Positions 30,971 through 42,172 of a DNA stretch of 64,000 bases are shown here, piece by piece. The position numbers and the translations under genes are program-made. The notes under the pieces were generated by a model, which saw only the letters and a program-made list of their open reading frames with translations, was not told where the DNA came from and ran no database searches. The DNA comes from Streptomyces sp. NBC_01445 (lineage in GTDB: Bacteria > Actinomycetota > Actinomycetes > Streptomycetales > Streptomycetaceae). The stretch covers positions 5,939,501 through 6,003,500 of the forward strand of contig NZ_CP109485.1 of the NCBI RefSeq assembly GCF_035918235.1, given 5' to 3'. Numbering within the stretch: position 1 is the first letter of the stretch; each line of letters begins with the position of its first letter.

Positions 30971-31408
30971 ATGAGTGAGATCGCAGGCGCCGTACCGACC
31001 CCGACCGGTGCTGCCGCACCCCAGATACCCAACCGGAGCGCGGCCACAGCCATCGCCCACGAGTCGTACGCCTTCGCCTGCATGCGGTGCGGTCACGGCT
31101 GGGAACAGAGTTACGAGATCGAGCACCACATCGACGGCGACGGCGCTGAGTTCGTGATGTACGTGGTGGGCGGCGAGCGGGTCCCGTCGCCGCTGACCCG
31201 GCCCACGTGCCTCAACTGCGGCGGCCATGTCGTACGGATCATGAGGGCGGGGCGGGTCTCGTCGATCCTCGGCATGATGCACCGCGAGGAGACGGAGCCC
31301 GCGCGACGGCACGAGACCGGCGCGGAGGCGGGGGAGCACCCCGCGAAGGACCACCACTGGCACCTCTCCGACCTGCTGCATCCCTTCCAGAACCGCAAAA
31401 CAGACTGA
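30971..31408 (+). CDS. Zinc-ribbon protein of unknown function
   Basis: This 145-residue hydrophilic protein has two cysteine pairs, CMRCG and CLNCGG, about 45 residues apart. Between them lies a beta-rich segment (WEQSYEIEHHIDGDGAEF, VMYVVGGERVPSPL). This pattern makes a single zinc-ribbon fold. The C-terminus is His- and acid-rich (HPAKDHHWHLSDLLH). GAGGAG lies before the ATG at 30971. It sits between rsmI and tatD and appears conserved in this neighbourhood in my memory of Streptomyces genomes, but no function is known. Confidence 0.8.
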   Translation: MSEIAGAVPTPTGAAAPQIPNRSAATAIAHESYAFACMRCGHGWEQSYEIEHHIDGDGAEFVMYVVGGERVPSPLTRPTCLNCGGHVVRIMRAGRVSSILGMMHREETEPARRHETGAEAGEHPAKDHHWHLSDLLHPFQNRKTD

Positions 31409-31483
31409 GCGCCGACTGCGCACGGGCTGAGCGGCAACCGCACCCCGACGACCCCAGTGACCCCGGCTTCGTAAAATCGGGGC

Positions 31484-32365
31484 ATGAGCTCTGACCGTTC
31501 GAAGGACGTCACCCCGCCGCCGCTGCCCGCGCCCCTCGCGGTGCCGGTCGCCGACTCGCACACCCACCTCGACATGCAGTCGGGCACGGTGGAGGAGGGC
31601 CTCGCCAAGGCCGCGTCGGTGGGTGTGACGACCGTCGTCCAGGTCGGCTGCGACGTGAACGGGTCCCGCTGGGCCGCCGACACCGCGGCCGCGCACCCGA
31701 GCGTGCACGCCACCGTCGCCCTGCACCCGAACGAAGCGCCCCGTATCGTCCTCGGCGACCCCGACGGCTGGTCGCGGCAGGGGGAGCGGCCGGCCGGCGG
31801 CGACGCGGCCCTCGACGAGGCGCTCGCGGAGATCGACCGGCTCGCGGCCCTCCCGCACGTCAAGGGCGTCGGCGAGACCGGACTCGACCACTTCCGTACG
31901 GGACCTGAAGGCATCGCCGCGCAGGAGCGCTCCTTCCGGGCCCACATCGAGATCGCCAAGCGGCACGGCAAGGCGCTCGTGATTCACGACCGCGACGCCC
32001 ACGACGACGTGCTGCGGATCCTCAAGGAGGAGGGCGCCCCCGAGCGCACCGTCTTCCACTGCTACTCCGGAGACGCGGAGATGGCCCGGATCTGCGCGGA
32101 GAACGGCTACTTCATGTCGTTCGCCGGGAACATCACCTTCAAGAACGCGCAGCCCCTGCGCGACGCGCTCGCCGTCGCTCCGCGCGAGCTCGTCCTGGTC
32201 GAGACCGACGCGCCCTTCCTGACCCCCGCGCCCTACCGCGGACGGCCTAATGCCCCGTATCTCATTCCGGTCACGCTGCGCGCGATGGCCGCGGTGAAGG
32301 GCCTCGACGAGGACGCCCTCGCGGCGGCCGTCTCCGCCAACACGGCCCGCGCCTTCGGCTACTGA
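31484..32365 (+). CDS. TatD family metal-dependent hydrolase
   Basis: This 293-residue TIM-barrel nuclease is of the TatD type, which acts as a 3'-5' DNase. Metal ligands are visible in order: SHTHLDM near residue 25, Glu in KGVGETGLDH, His in VIHDRDAHDD, His in FHCYSGD, and Asp in VETDAPFL. The family's final Asn-Ala segment is AVSANTARAFGY. It is complete and in the usual actinobacterial order tatD - rpf - ksgA - ispE. Confidence 0.92.
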   Translation: MSSDRSKDVTPPPLPAPLAVPVADSHTHLDMQSGTVEEGLAKAASVGVTTVVQVGCDVNGSRWAADTAAAHPSVHATVALHPNEAPRIVLGDPDGWSRQGERPAGGDAALDEALAEIDRLAALPHVKGVGETGLDHFRTGPEGIAAQERSFRAHIEIAKRHGKALVIHDRDAHDDVLRILKEEGAPERTVFHCYSGDAEMARICAENGYFMSFAGNITFKNAQPLRDALAVAPRELVLVETDAPFLTPAPYRGRPNAPYLIPVTLRAMAAVKGLDEDALAAAVSANTARAFGY

Positions 32366-32499
32366 ACGACCACGCTCCCGGGACGGCGCCCGGCGGGTGA
32401 GGCCGGCAACGAGACGCGACACAGCGTAGTCGTGATGCTTTGGAGAGTGACGATGCTCCGCTAGGTTCTCCTCGCCGATCCGGACCCAGGAGCGTCGTC

Positions 32500-33828
32500 G
32501 TGAGCAATTCGCCGTACGGGACGTATGAGCCGCAGGAAACGCTCGACGCGCTCGGGACATACGACCCACCGCCCGGCCCGCAGTCCTACGGGGGCACCTA
32601 CCGCCCCGGCTACGAGTCGATGGAGACCCAGCCGGCCTGGCAGGTGCCCGAAGCGCTGCTGCCGCACCAGTCCGCCCCGGCCGCGGGGCGCGCCGAAGCC
32701 CGCAGGGCGGCCCGGCGCAGGAAACGGCCCGAGCGGCCCGAGACCCTCAGACGCCTGCTGCCGCAGGCCCTCGTCGTCGTGTTCCTGGCCGGCGGCACCA
32801 CCGCGTTCGTCGCCGCCGACAAGGCGGTCCAGCTCAGCGTCGAAGGCAGGCCGCGCACCCTGCACACCTTCGCGGACGACGTCGGCGAGCTGCTCGCCGA
32901 CGAGGGGGTCGACGTCGGCCCGCACGACGTCGTCGCGCCCGCCCCCGGGACCGCCCTGGCCAGCGGGGACGAGGTCACCGTGCGCTACGGCAGGCTCGTC
33001 CACCTCACCATTGACGGGCAGCGCCGCCAGGTGTGGACCACCGCGGGCACCGTCGACGGCGCGCTCCACCAGCTGGGCGTGCGCGCCGAGGGCGCCTACG
33101 TCTCCGCGTCCCGCTCCCGCCGCATCGCCCGCGACGGCCTCGAGTTCGACGTCCGCACGGAACGCAGCGTCACGGTCATGGCCGACGGGCGCGAGCGCAC
33201 CATCCGTACCAACGCCGCCACCGTCCGGGACGCCGTGGACGAGGCGGGCGTCTCGCTGCACGGCCAGGACACCACGTCCGTGCCGCAGGACAGCTTCCCG
33301 CGCGACGGGCAGACGATCACCGTCATGCGGATCAAGGGCAGCAAGGAGGTGCGCGAGGAAGTCATCCAGTACGCCGTGGAGCGCACCCAGGACCCGACGC
33401 TGTTCCGCGGCACCGAGGTCGTCGAACGGGCGGGCCGCCAGGGCGCCCGCCGCGTCACCTACGCCCTGCGCACCGTCAACGGCGTCAAGCAGAAGCCGCG
33501 CCGCATGAGCGCCGAGGTCGTGCGCGAGCCGCGCAGCCAGGTCGTGAAGGTCGGCACCAAGCCGCTGCCGCCCTCCGTCGCAGGCGCCGACGGCCTGAAC
33601 TGGGGCGGGCTCGCCCGGTGCGAGTCCGGCGGGCGCCCCGCCGCGACCGACGCCACCGGCACCTATGGCGGCCTCTACCAGTTCGACGTACAGACCTGGC
33701 ACAGCCTGGGCGGCGGCGGCCGGCCCCAGGACGCGTCCGCCTCCGAGCAGACGTACCGGGCGAAGAAGCTCTACGTGCGGCGCGGGGCGAGCCCGTGGCC
33801 GCACTGCGGGGGCCGCCTGCACGGGTAG
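32500..33828 (+). CDS. Resuscitation-promoting factor, RpfB type
   Basis: This 442-residue cell-wall hydrolase helps dormant cells or spores resume growth. It has a Pro/Tyr-rich cytoplasmic start, a membrane anchor at about 87-105, three DUF348 repeats (each with the V-x-T-x-A-x-T-V pattern), and a G5 domain around [17 protein letters not shown]. The C-terminal transglycosylase-like Rpf domain has the catalytic Glu in LARCESGGR, followed by [12 protein letters not shown]. The GTG at 32500 has AGGAG seven bases upstream. It is the classical RpfB architecture and is placed directly before ksgA as in mycobacteria. Confidence 0.92.
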   Translation: MSNSPYGTYEPQETLDALGTYDPPPGPQSYGGTYRPGYESMETQPAWQVPEALLPHQSAPAAGRAEARRAARRRKRPERPETLRRLLPQALVVVFLAGGTTAFVAADKAVQLSVEGRPRTLHTFADDVGELLADEGVDVGPHDVVAPAPGTALASGDEVTVRYGRLVHLTIDGQRRQVWTTAGTVDGALHQLGVRAEGAYVSASRSRRIARDGLEFDVRTERSVTVMADGRERTIRTNAATVRDAVDEAGVSLHGQDTTSVPQDSFPRDGQTITVMRIKGSKEVREEVIQYAVERTQDPTLFRGTEVVERAGRQGARRVTYALRTVNGVKQKPRRMSAEVVREPRSQVVKVGTKPLPPSVAGADGLNWGGLARCESGGRPAATDATGTYGGLYQFDVQTWHSLGGGGRPQDASASEQTYRAKKLYVRRGASPWPHCGGRLHG

Positions 33829-33880
33829 GGCCCCCGCGGTCCGGTCGGGACCCGGTCGTGGCGCCCCGTACCCTGAGACC

Positions 33881-34744
33881 GTGAGCACCACTGACCCCCA
33901 GGGCCCCCTGCTTGGCCCCGCCGACATCCGCGAACTGGCGGCAGCCCTGGGCGTGCGGCCCACGAAACAGCGCGGCCAGAACTTCGTCATCGACGCCAAC
34001 ACGGTCCGCCGCATCGTCCGCACCGCGCAGGTCACCCCCGAGGACAACGTCGTCGAGGTCGGCCCCGGCCTCGGCTCGCTGACCCTGGCGCTCCTGGAGG
34101 CGGCGGCCCACGTCACCGCCGTCGAGATCGACGACGTGCTCGCGGCCGCGCTGCCCGCGACGATCGAGGCCCGCCTCCCGCAGAAGAAGGACGCCTTCGC
34201 GCTCGTCCACTCCGACGCGATGCAGGTACGCGAACTTCCTGGCCCCGCGCCCACGGCGCTCGTCGCGAACCTGCCGTACAACGTCGCCGTGCCGGTCCTG
34301 CTCCACATGCTCGACACCTTCCCCACCATCGAGCGCACGCTCGTCATGGTGCAGGCCGAGGTCGCCGACCGCCTCGCGGCCGCCCCCGGCTCGAAGGTCT
34401 ACGGCGTCCCGTCGGTCAAGGCCAACTGGTACGCGGACGTGAAGCGCGCCGGCTCCATCGGGCGGAACGTCTTCTGGCCCGCGCCGAACGTCGACAGCGG
34501 CCTCGTCGCCCTGGTCAAGCGCGCCGAACCCGTGGCGACCACCGCCTCCAAGCGCGAGGTCTTCGCCGTGGTCGACGCGGCCTTCGCCCAGCGCCGCAAG
34601 ACCCTGCGCGCCGCCCTGTCCGGCTGGGCCGGATCGGCCGCCGCCGCCGAGGCCGCCCTGGTCGCGGCCGGTGTCTCCCCGCAGGCGCGCGGCGAGGCCA
34701 TCACGGTCGAGGAGTTCGCAAGGATCGCGGAGAACAAGCAGTGA
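33881..34744 (+). CDS. rsmA: 16S rRNA dimethyladenosine transferase
   Basis: This 287-residue KsgA/RsmA enzyme dimethylates A1518 and A1519 in the 16S rRNA end. It shows [18 protein letters not shown], the SAM-binding [15 protein letters not shown], an acidic VEIDDVLAA, and the catalytic motif [12 protein letters not shown]-terminal FPAPNVD-like stretch ([10 protein letters not shown]) follows. The start is GTG at 33881. Its stop overlaps the ispE start (GTGA), coupling the two. Confidence 0.94.
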   Translation: MSTTDPQGPLLGPADIRELAAALGVRPTKQRGQNFVIDANTVRRIVRTAQVTPEDNVVEVGPGLGSLTLALLEAAAHVTAVEIDDVLAAALPATIEARLPQKKDAFALVHSDAMQVRELPGPAPTALVANLPYNVAVPVLLHMLDTFPTIERTLVMVQAEVADRLAAAPGSKVYGVPSVKANWYADVKRAGSIGRNVFWPAPNVDSGLVALVKRAEPVATTASKREVFAVVDAAFAQRRKTLRAALSGWAGSAAAAEAALVAAGVSPQARGEAITVEEFARIAENKQ

Positions 34745-35640
34745 GCGTGACCGTACGGGTCCCCGCCAAGGTCAACGTCCAGCTCGCGGTGGGCGCCGCC
34801 CGCCCCGACGGCTTCCACGACCTCGCCAACGTCTTCCTCGCCGTCGGCCTGCACGACGACGTCACGGCGACCGTGGCCGACGAACTGACCCTCACCTGCG
34901 AGGGCCCCGGCGCGGACCAGGTCCCCCTCGACCGCACGAACCTCGCGGCCCGCGCCGCGATCGCGCTCGGCGAGCGGTACGGGATCGAGCCCCGCGTCCA
35001 CCTCCACATCGACAAGGACATCCCCGTCGCCGGCGGCATGGCGGGCGGCTCCGCGGACGCGGCCGGCGCGCTCGTGGCCTGCGACGCACTGTGGGGCACC
35101 GGCGCCACTCGGGACGAACTCCTGGAGATCTGCGCCGAGTTGGGCAGCGATGTGCCGTTCAGCCTGGTCGGCGGGGCGGCGCTCGGCACCGGACGCGGCG
35201 AGAAGCTTCAACTCCTGGACGTGGGCGGGAAGTTCTGGTGGGTGTTCGCGGCCGCCGACGGAGGGCTCTCGACGCCCGCCGTGTACGGCGAGTTCGACCG
35301 CCTCGCCGAAGGCCGCGCCGTCCCCGAGCCGGAGGCCTCGCCCGCGCTGCTCGACGCCCTGCGCTCCGGCGACGCGACCGCGCTGGCCGCGACGCTCACG
35401 AACGACCTCCAGCCCGCCGCGCTCTCGCTCTTCCCCGCGCTGAAGGACGCCCTCGACGCGGGCGCGGCGGCGGGCGCCCTCGCGGCGCTGGTCTCCGGCT
35501 CGGGCCCGACCACGGCGTACCTCTGCGCGGACGAGACGTCGGCGCACACGGTCGCCGCCGCCCTCACGGCGTCCGGCACCTGCCGCTCCGTACGGGTCAC
35601 GACGTCACCGGCGCCGGGCGCGACGGTCGTCCGGGGCTGA
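34741..35640 (+). CDS. ispE: 4-diphosphocytidyl-2-C-methyl-D-erythritol kinase
   Basis: This 299-residue GHMP kinase of the methylerythritol-phosphate isoprenoid pathway has the substrate motif [20 protein letters not shown] and the ATP-binding loop [17 protein letters not shown]. The C-terminal glycine motif is [13 protein letters not shown]. The GTG at 34741 overlaps the rsmA stop. A hairpin follows at 35648-35677, so the rsmA-ispE unit ends here. Confidence 0.94.
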   Translation: MSVTVRVPAKVNVQLAVGAARPDGFHDLANVFLAVGLHDDVTATVADELTLTCEGPGADQVPLDRTNLAARAAIALGERYGIEPRVHLHIDKDIPVAGGMAGGSADAAGALVACDALWGTGATRDELLEICAELGSDVPFSLVGGAALGTGRGEKLQLLDVGGKFWWVFAAADGGLSTPAVYGEFDRLAEGRAVPEPEASPALLDALRSGDATALAATLTNDLQPAALSLFPALKDALDAGAAAGALAALVSGSGPTTAYLCADETSAHTVAAALTASGTCRSVRVTTSPAPGATVVRG

Positions 35641-35647
35641 CACAGCG

Positions 35648-35677
35648 GGACGTACTCACGGGTAACTGAGTACGTCC
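35648..35677. terminator. Hairpin after ispE
   Basis: Perfect 11-bp arms GGACGTACTCA and TGAGTACGTCC around CGGGTAAC lie 7 bp after the ispE stop. The loop also carries a GGTAA half-site, so a regulatory role for the next gene cannot be excluded. Confidence 0.65.
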
Positions 35678-35718
35678 GCGCTGTCGGCGACCGCGGGTGC
35701 CGCGGCACCGTGGTCGCC

Positions 35719-35976
35719 ATGACCACCGACACCACGAGCGCCCGGCACCGGCGCCGCAGACGCCGCATCGGCAGCGCTGTCGTCCCGCTCGGCGCGCTCG
35801 CCCTCGTCGGGCTGCACTCCGCGCTCGCCACCCGCGGCCACCTCCTGCCCCCGCCCGCCGGGGGCGGCTGGCAGGGCAGGGTCGTACGGCCGCGCGAGGT
35901 CGCCGCGGTCCTCAGTCGGGCCGGCGCAGGTCCCCGCAGCCGGGCCGCTCGGCGGCGCGCTGCACGAAGGCCCTGA
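35719..35976 (+). CDS. Possible small basic membrane or secreted protein
   Basis: An open frame of 85 codons starts MTTDTTSARHRRRRRRIGSA and is followed by a short hydrophobic stretch (VVPLGALALVGLHSALA), like a signal or anchor. The C-terminal third is arginine-rich and looks like noncoding GC-rich translation. In another frame, TKALNAAVANFPSWGMAWYG just downstream reads more like protein, so the real gene may be frameshifted. The remainder of 35641-36176 shows no other gene. Confidence 0.3.
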   Translation: MTTDTTSARHRRRRRRIGSAVVPLGALALVGLHSALATRGHLLPPPAGGGWQGRVVRPREVAAVLSRAGAGPRSRAARRRAARRP

Positions 35977-36176
35977 ACGCGGCCGTCGCGAACTTCCCGT
36001 CGTGGGGCATGGCGTGGTACGGCGCGACCGTGAACCGGGCGCCGCGGCACCCGCACCCCCGTCCCCCGCTCCCTCGCCCCCGCCCGTGTCCGGGCCGTCA
36101 CAGCGAAGGCGCAGGCTGTCGGGCCCCTCGCGGCGACTACGCTGGAAGACTGATCCATCCCCTTGTCAGGAGCGAA

Positions 36177-37997
<1,821 letters not shown>

Positions 37998-38020
37998 AGC
38001 TCCCGTAACAGACCCATCAC

Positions 38021-38059
38021 GGGCCGGTGCTCCCTTGGGAACAGGGGAGCGACCGGCCC
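38021..38059. terminator. Hairpin after ABC-F gene
   Basis: GGGCCGGTGCTCCC (38021-38034) pairs with GGGAGCGACCGGCCC (about 38045-38059) with a single bulged base. It lies 24 bp after the stop. Confidence 0.65.
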
Positions 38060-38177
38060 GATGTGCTACTGCACAGGGTGATAGAAAGGGCGCTCTGGGT
38101 TTGCCTGAGAACGACCAGAGAACGTCCTGAAATCGACCAGGCGAGCAGACACATCAGTGAAGACGGGGGGAGCGCTG

Positions 38178-39977
38178 ATGACTCAGCCGCCCAACCAGCC
38201 GCCGCAAGGCGGCTTCGGAGCACCACAGGATCCACAGCAGCCACCGGGTCAGCCGCAGACGCCGCCGGCCCAGCCGCCGCAGCCTCCGGGCCAGCCGCCG
38301 CAGACGCCGGCCCCGCAGCCCGGATACGGCTACCCGCAGCAGCCGGGCCCGTACGGCCAGCCCCCGCAGGGCGGCCCCTACGGTCAGCCGCAGCAGCCGG
38401 GTCCCTACGGACAGCCGCAGCAGCAGCCGGGACCGTACGGCCAGCAGCCCCAGTACGGCTATCCGCAACAGCAGCCCCAGTACGGCTACCCGCCGCAGCA
38501 GCAGCCCCCGTTCCCCGGTGGTCCCGCGGGCCCGGGCGGCGGCAAGAACCCCTTCAAGGGCCGGACCGGGATCATCGTGGCCGCCGCCGTGGCCGTCGTC
38601 GTGATCGCCGGCGGTGTGGTGTGGGCGGTCGTGGGCGGCGGTGACGACAAGAAGAAGGACCCCGTCGCCGACAAGAGCCAGGACCCCAAGCCCACCGGCT
38701 CCGCGCCGGTCGACCCGGGTGACGGCTCCGGTGACGGACGCGACGGCAAGGAGGACCTCAACGCGGGCCGCCAGGCCGGTGAGTCGAAGGTCCTCTGGTA
38801 CAAGACGGCCCCCAAGGCCCCCGGCGACGGTGCTGACGCGCCCGGCATGTGGGTCACCGACACGCTCGCCGCGAAGGCGGTCTACAACGAGCTCGTCGCG
38901 TACAACATCTCGGACGGCAAGCCGAGTTGGCCGACCATCAAGCTCCCGCAGAAGATCTGCGGCGCCAGCGTGCAGAAGTCGGACGACGACAAGGTCGCCA
39001 TCGCGTACATGAGCGGTGTCACCGACCGCGCCAAGTGCAACCAGGTCCAGCAGATCGACCTGAAGACCGGCAAGAAGGACTGGGAGAAGAAGATCCCCGA
39101 GGGGGACCTCTTCGACGGCACCGGCAGCGGTGTCGAACTCACCTACGCGGGCAGCACGTTGATGGTCGGCCGCCAGATGTCCGGCCTCGGCCTGAGCGTC
39201 AGCGACGGCAAGCAGCTCTTCGAGAAGAAGAAGTACGGCGCGGCCTGCTTCCCCGGCGCCTTCGCCGGCGGCGAGCGCCTCCTGGCCGTCTCCTCCTGCG
39301 GTGCCTCCACGGACAAGGAGCACGACGAGATCCAGGAGCTGGACCCGGCGACGGGCAAGGCGAAGTGGACCAAGCCGTTCCCCAAGGGCTGGAAGGTCGC
39401 CCGCGCCTACTCCGTCTCGCCGGTCGTCCTCTACCTCACCAACGAGGACAAGAAGCAGTGGAACATCACCACGCTGAAGAACGGCAGCAGCGCGGTGCGT
39501 TCCGAGGTCTCGGTCGACGAGGACTTCGCGCCCGAGTGCGGCTGGGCCATCCTCGACCGTGACCTCCAGGGCTGCACGGGTGTCGCCGCCGACACCAACA
39601 CGCTGTACCTGCCGACCAAGGCGACCAGCGGCAGCGCCAACGAGGTCGTCGCGATCAGCCTGGAGAACGGCAAGGAGCGCTGGCGCGCGAAGTCGCCGGT
39701 GGCGCAGAACATGCTGCCGCTGAAGACCGAGGGCGGCGCCGTGATCGCCTACGTCAACGCCTCGTACGACGCCGGTGGCAGGGTCGTATCGATCGCGACG
39801 GCGGGCTCGCACACGCCGAAGACCCTGCTGCAGAACCCGGCGGGAACCGCGCAGATCGAGAACGGCTTCTACTCCAAGGCGGTCGACTACGTCGACGGGC
39901 GCTTCTACATCTCCACGACGCGCCTGTCCGGCACGGCCAAGGGCGAGGAGAAGCTGATGCTGGCGTACGGCAAGTGA
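38178..39977 (+). CDS. Membrane-anchored PQQ-type beta-propeller protein with Pro/Gln/Tyr-rich tail (copy 1)
   Basis: This 599-residue protein has a cytoplasmic tail of about 120 residues made of Pro/Gln/Gly/Tyr units (GYGYPQQPGPYGQPP and similar). One membrane helix follows (about 132-160, IIVAAAVAVVVIAGGVVWAVV), then an acidic linker. The extracellular domain has repeated propeller motifs such as QQIDLKTGKKDWEKKIPEGD, IQELDPATGKAKWTKPFPKG and VAISLENGKERWRAKSPVAQ, the WxW-less PQQ/quinoprotein-like repeat. No enzyme residues are evident, so it probably binds a partner or ligand. The ATG at 38178 follows GGGGGGAG. A paralogue follows at 40051. Confidence 0.85.
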   Translation: MTQPPNQPPQGGFGAPQDPQQPPGQPQTPPAQPPQPPGQPPQTPAPQPGYGYPQQPGPYGQPPQGGPYGQPQQPGPYGQPQQQPGPYGQQPQYGYPQQQPQYGYPPQQQPPFPGGPAGPGGGKNPFKGRTGIIVAAAVAVVVIAGGVVWAVVGGGDDKKKDPVADKSQDPKPTGSAPVDPGDGSGDGRDGKEDLNAGRQAGESKVLWYKTAPKAPGDGADAPGMWVTDTLAAKAVYNELVAYNISDGKPSWPTIKLPQKICGASVQKSDDDKVAIAYMSGVTDRAKCNQVQQIDLKTGKKDWEKKIPEGDLFDGTGSGVELTYAGSTLMVGRQMSGLGLSVSDGKQLFEKKKYGAACFPGAFAGGERLLAVSSCGASTDKEHDEIQELDPATGKAKWTKPFPKGWKVARAYSVSPVVLYLTNEDKKQWNITTLKNGSSAVRSEVSVDEDFAPECGWAILDRDLQGCTGVAADTNTLYLPTKATSGSANEVVAISLENGKERWRAKSPVAQNMLPLKTEGGAVIAYVNASYDAGGRVVSIATAGSHTPKTLLQNPAGTAQIENGFYSKAVDYVDGRFYISTTRLSGTAKGEEKLMLAYGK

Positions 39978-40050
39978 CCGCCGCAGCCCCAGTGACCGCC
40001 CACCGCACCGCTGCCCGCTCCTTCTCCCCGTCACCCGAGGTACAGACGTC

Positions 40051-41925
40051 ATGACGCAGCCGCCCCAGCCGCCCAACGAGCCGCCGCAGGGCCCCCCGCC
40101 GGTGGGCTTCGGCAAGCCGCAGGATCCCCCGTCCGGAGGGTTCGGCGCGCCGCAGGACCCGCCGCCCGGAGGGTTCGGCGCGCCCACGCCGCCGCCCCCG
40201 CCCGCGCAGCAGCCCGGCTACGGCTACCCGCAGGCGCCCCAGACCCCGCCCCCGGCGCAGCCGCCCGCCCAGCCGCCGACGCCGCCGCAGGGCCAGCCCG
40301 GGGGCTACGGCCACCCGCAGCCCCCTGCCCCCAACTACGGCTACCCGCAGGCCCCTCAGGGCCAGCCGCCGACGCCCCCGCAGGGCTACGGCTACCCGGG
40401 CCAGCAGCCGCCGCAGTACGGCGCCTACCCGCCGCCGGGCACCGTGCCCATGCAGGCGGCGGGCGGCGGCGCCGGCAAGAAGATCAGCTCCCAGATGATG
40501 ATCATCATCGGCGCTGTCGTCGCGGTCGCCCTGATCATCGGCGGCGGCGTCTGGTACTCGGCGTCGTCCGGCGACGACAAGACCGACACCAGCACCGCGG
40601 GCCCGACCGGTGGCACCGGTGGCAAGGGCGGAGACGAGAACAAGGGCGGCTCCGGCGGCACCACCACCGGCGGCGCGAGCAAGGAGAAGGTCCCGGGGAA
40701 CACCAGCTCCCAGGTCCTCTTCCAGCTGCCCCAGCACGAGGTGCCCAAGGACGAGGTGTTCAGCACCAAGGGCTCCTGGCTCACGGACACGACGTACGCC
40801 AAGGCGGGTCTCGGCGAGATCAACGGCTACGCCGCGGACACCGGCAAGAAGTCCTGGACGCTCCCGCTGCCCGGCCAGACGTGCGGCGGGGCCCCCGAGG
40901 TCACCCAGGACGGCCTGAGCGCGGTCATCAGCGAGGCGGCCCCGCGCAAGCCCAAGGAGTACGACTACCAGCCCTGCACCAAGATCACGGTCTTCAACGT
41001 CGACACGGGCAAGAAGCTGTGGACGAAGAGCGTCGGCACCGGCGGGCGTGACATCCCGTTCAAGGAACTGTCGATCACCGGCTCCACGCTGGCGGCCGGC
41101 GGCGGCTACGACGGTGGCGCGGCCCTCGACATCAAGTCGGGCAAGATCCTGTGGCAGCCGCAGGCCGGCTCCTGCGAGGACGTCGGCTACCGCGGCGGCG
41201 AGCAGCTGGTCGCGGTGCGCAAGTGCGGTGACTACGGCGACGAGAAGCACCAGGTGCAGCTCCTCGACCCGGCGACGGGCAAGCCGAAGTGGACCTACAA
41301 GATCCCGGCCGACGTGAACGTCATCTCCGTCGTCTCCAGCAAGCCGGTCACCTTCGTGATCGCCACCGGCGAGGAGGTCGAGATGTCGGACCTGTTCTCC
41401 CTCGACGACACCGGCAAGCTGCGCGCCAAGGTCTCGCTGGAGAAGGACCGTTACGACTTCGACTGCGACGTCAGCGAGATTCACGGCTGCCGTGGCATCA
41501 CGGTCGGCAACGACCGCGTCTACATGCCGACTCGCGAGCACGACGGCGGCGGCACGTCCGGCCAGACCAACGAGATCGTGTCGTTCTCCCTGGCGAACGG
41601 CCAGCTCACCGGTGACCGCGTCGACGGCGGTGAGTACACGCTCTTCCCGGTCCGCATGGACGGCGGGAACGTCCTGGCGTACAAGGACGGCCCCTACGAC
41701 AAGGGCGCCGAGATCGTCACGATCGACCCGAAGACGCTGAAGCAGAAGACGCTCCTGGTCACTCCGGCGACGGAGACCGTGACCAGCGTCATCAGCAGCA
41801 TGACCCCCACCCAGTCCGAACTGCTCTACACCAACGGCAGGCTGGCCATGGGCAAGGAACTCATCTCCAAGCCGTATTCGGCGGACGAGAAGGAGTACGA
41901 GGCCGTGGTCTTCGCGGCGAAGTAA
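40051..41925 (+). CDS. Membrane-anchored PQQ-type beta-propeller protein with Pro/Gln/Tyr-rich tail (copy 2)
   Basis: This is a 624-residue paralogue of the preceding gene. The Pro/Gly/Gln/Tyr-rich tail covers about residues 1-140 (units like GYGYPQAPQ, PPPGGFGAP). The membrane helix is at about 150-172 (MMIIIGAVVAVALIIGGGVW), then a Gly/Thr/Lys linker, then propeller repeats (AADTGKKSWTLPLPGQ, FNVDTGKKLWTKSVG, LLDPATGKPKWTYKIPAD). Several paired cysteines in the propeller suggest extracellular disulfides. It is separated from copy 1 by 73 bp and ended by a strong terminator, so the two form one operon produced by tandem duplication. Confidence 0.85.
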   Translation: MTQPPQPPNEPPQGPPPVGFGKPQDPPSGGFGAPQDPPPGGFGAPTPPPPPAQQPGYGYPQAPQTPPPAQPPAQPPTPPQGQPGGYGHPQPPAPNYGYPQAPQGQPPTPPQGYGYPGQQPPQYGAYPPPGTVPMQAAGGGAGKKISSQMMIIIGAVVAVALIIGGGVWYSASSGDDKTDTSTAGPTGGTGGKGGDENKGGSGGTTTGGASKEKVPGNTSSQVLFQLPQHEVPKDEVFSTKGSWLTDTTYAKAGLGEINGYAADTGKKSWTLPLPGQTCGGAPEVTQDGLSAVISEAAPRKPKEYDYQPCTKITVFNVDTGKKLWTKSVGTGGRDIPFKELSITGSTLAAGGGYDGGAALDIKSGKILWQPQAGSCEDVGYRGGEQLVAVRKCGDYGDEKHQVQLLDPATGKPKWTYKIPADVNVISVVSSKPVTFVIATGEEVEMSDLFSLDDTGKLRAKVSLEKDRYDFDCDVSEIHGCRGITVGNDRVYMPTREHDGGGTSGQTNEIVSFSLANGQLTGDRVDGGEYTLFPVRMDGGNVLAYKDGPYDKGAEIVTIDPKTLKQKTLLVTPATETVTSVISSMTPTQSELLYTNGRLAMGKELISKPYSADEKEYEAVVFAAK

Positions 41926-41949
41926 CTCCGGAGCCGTTCACCGCGGACT

Positions 41950-41990
41950 CACGACGGCCCCGCACCCTCACAGGGTGCGGGGCCGTCGTG
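41950..41990. terminator. Strong hairpin terminator after beta-propeller operon
   Basis: A perfect 19-bp inverted repeat (41950-41968, 41972-41990) with the minimal loop CAC lies 24 bp after the stop. Confidence 0.85.
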
Positions 41991-42172
41991 CCAGGCGCCC
42001 GCCGCCGGGAGATTCCGGCATTCCGGGTCACTTCTCACCAGTAGGGGAAGCGCAACGCCGAACGAGCGTGTAGCTTCCGGGAGATGGAGGAGGTCGGGGA
42101 GTCGGGGGGCTTTCCGTGCCGAGGGGGTTCTGGGGGTCCTACGGGATCCCGGGGGATGTGGGGGATGGCTCT

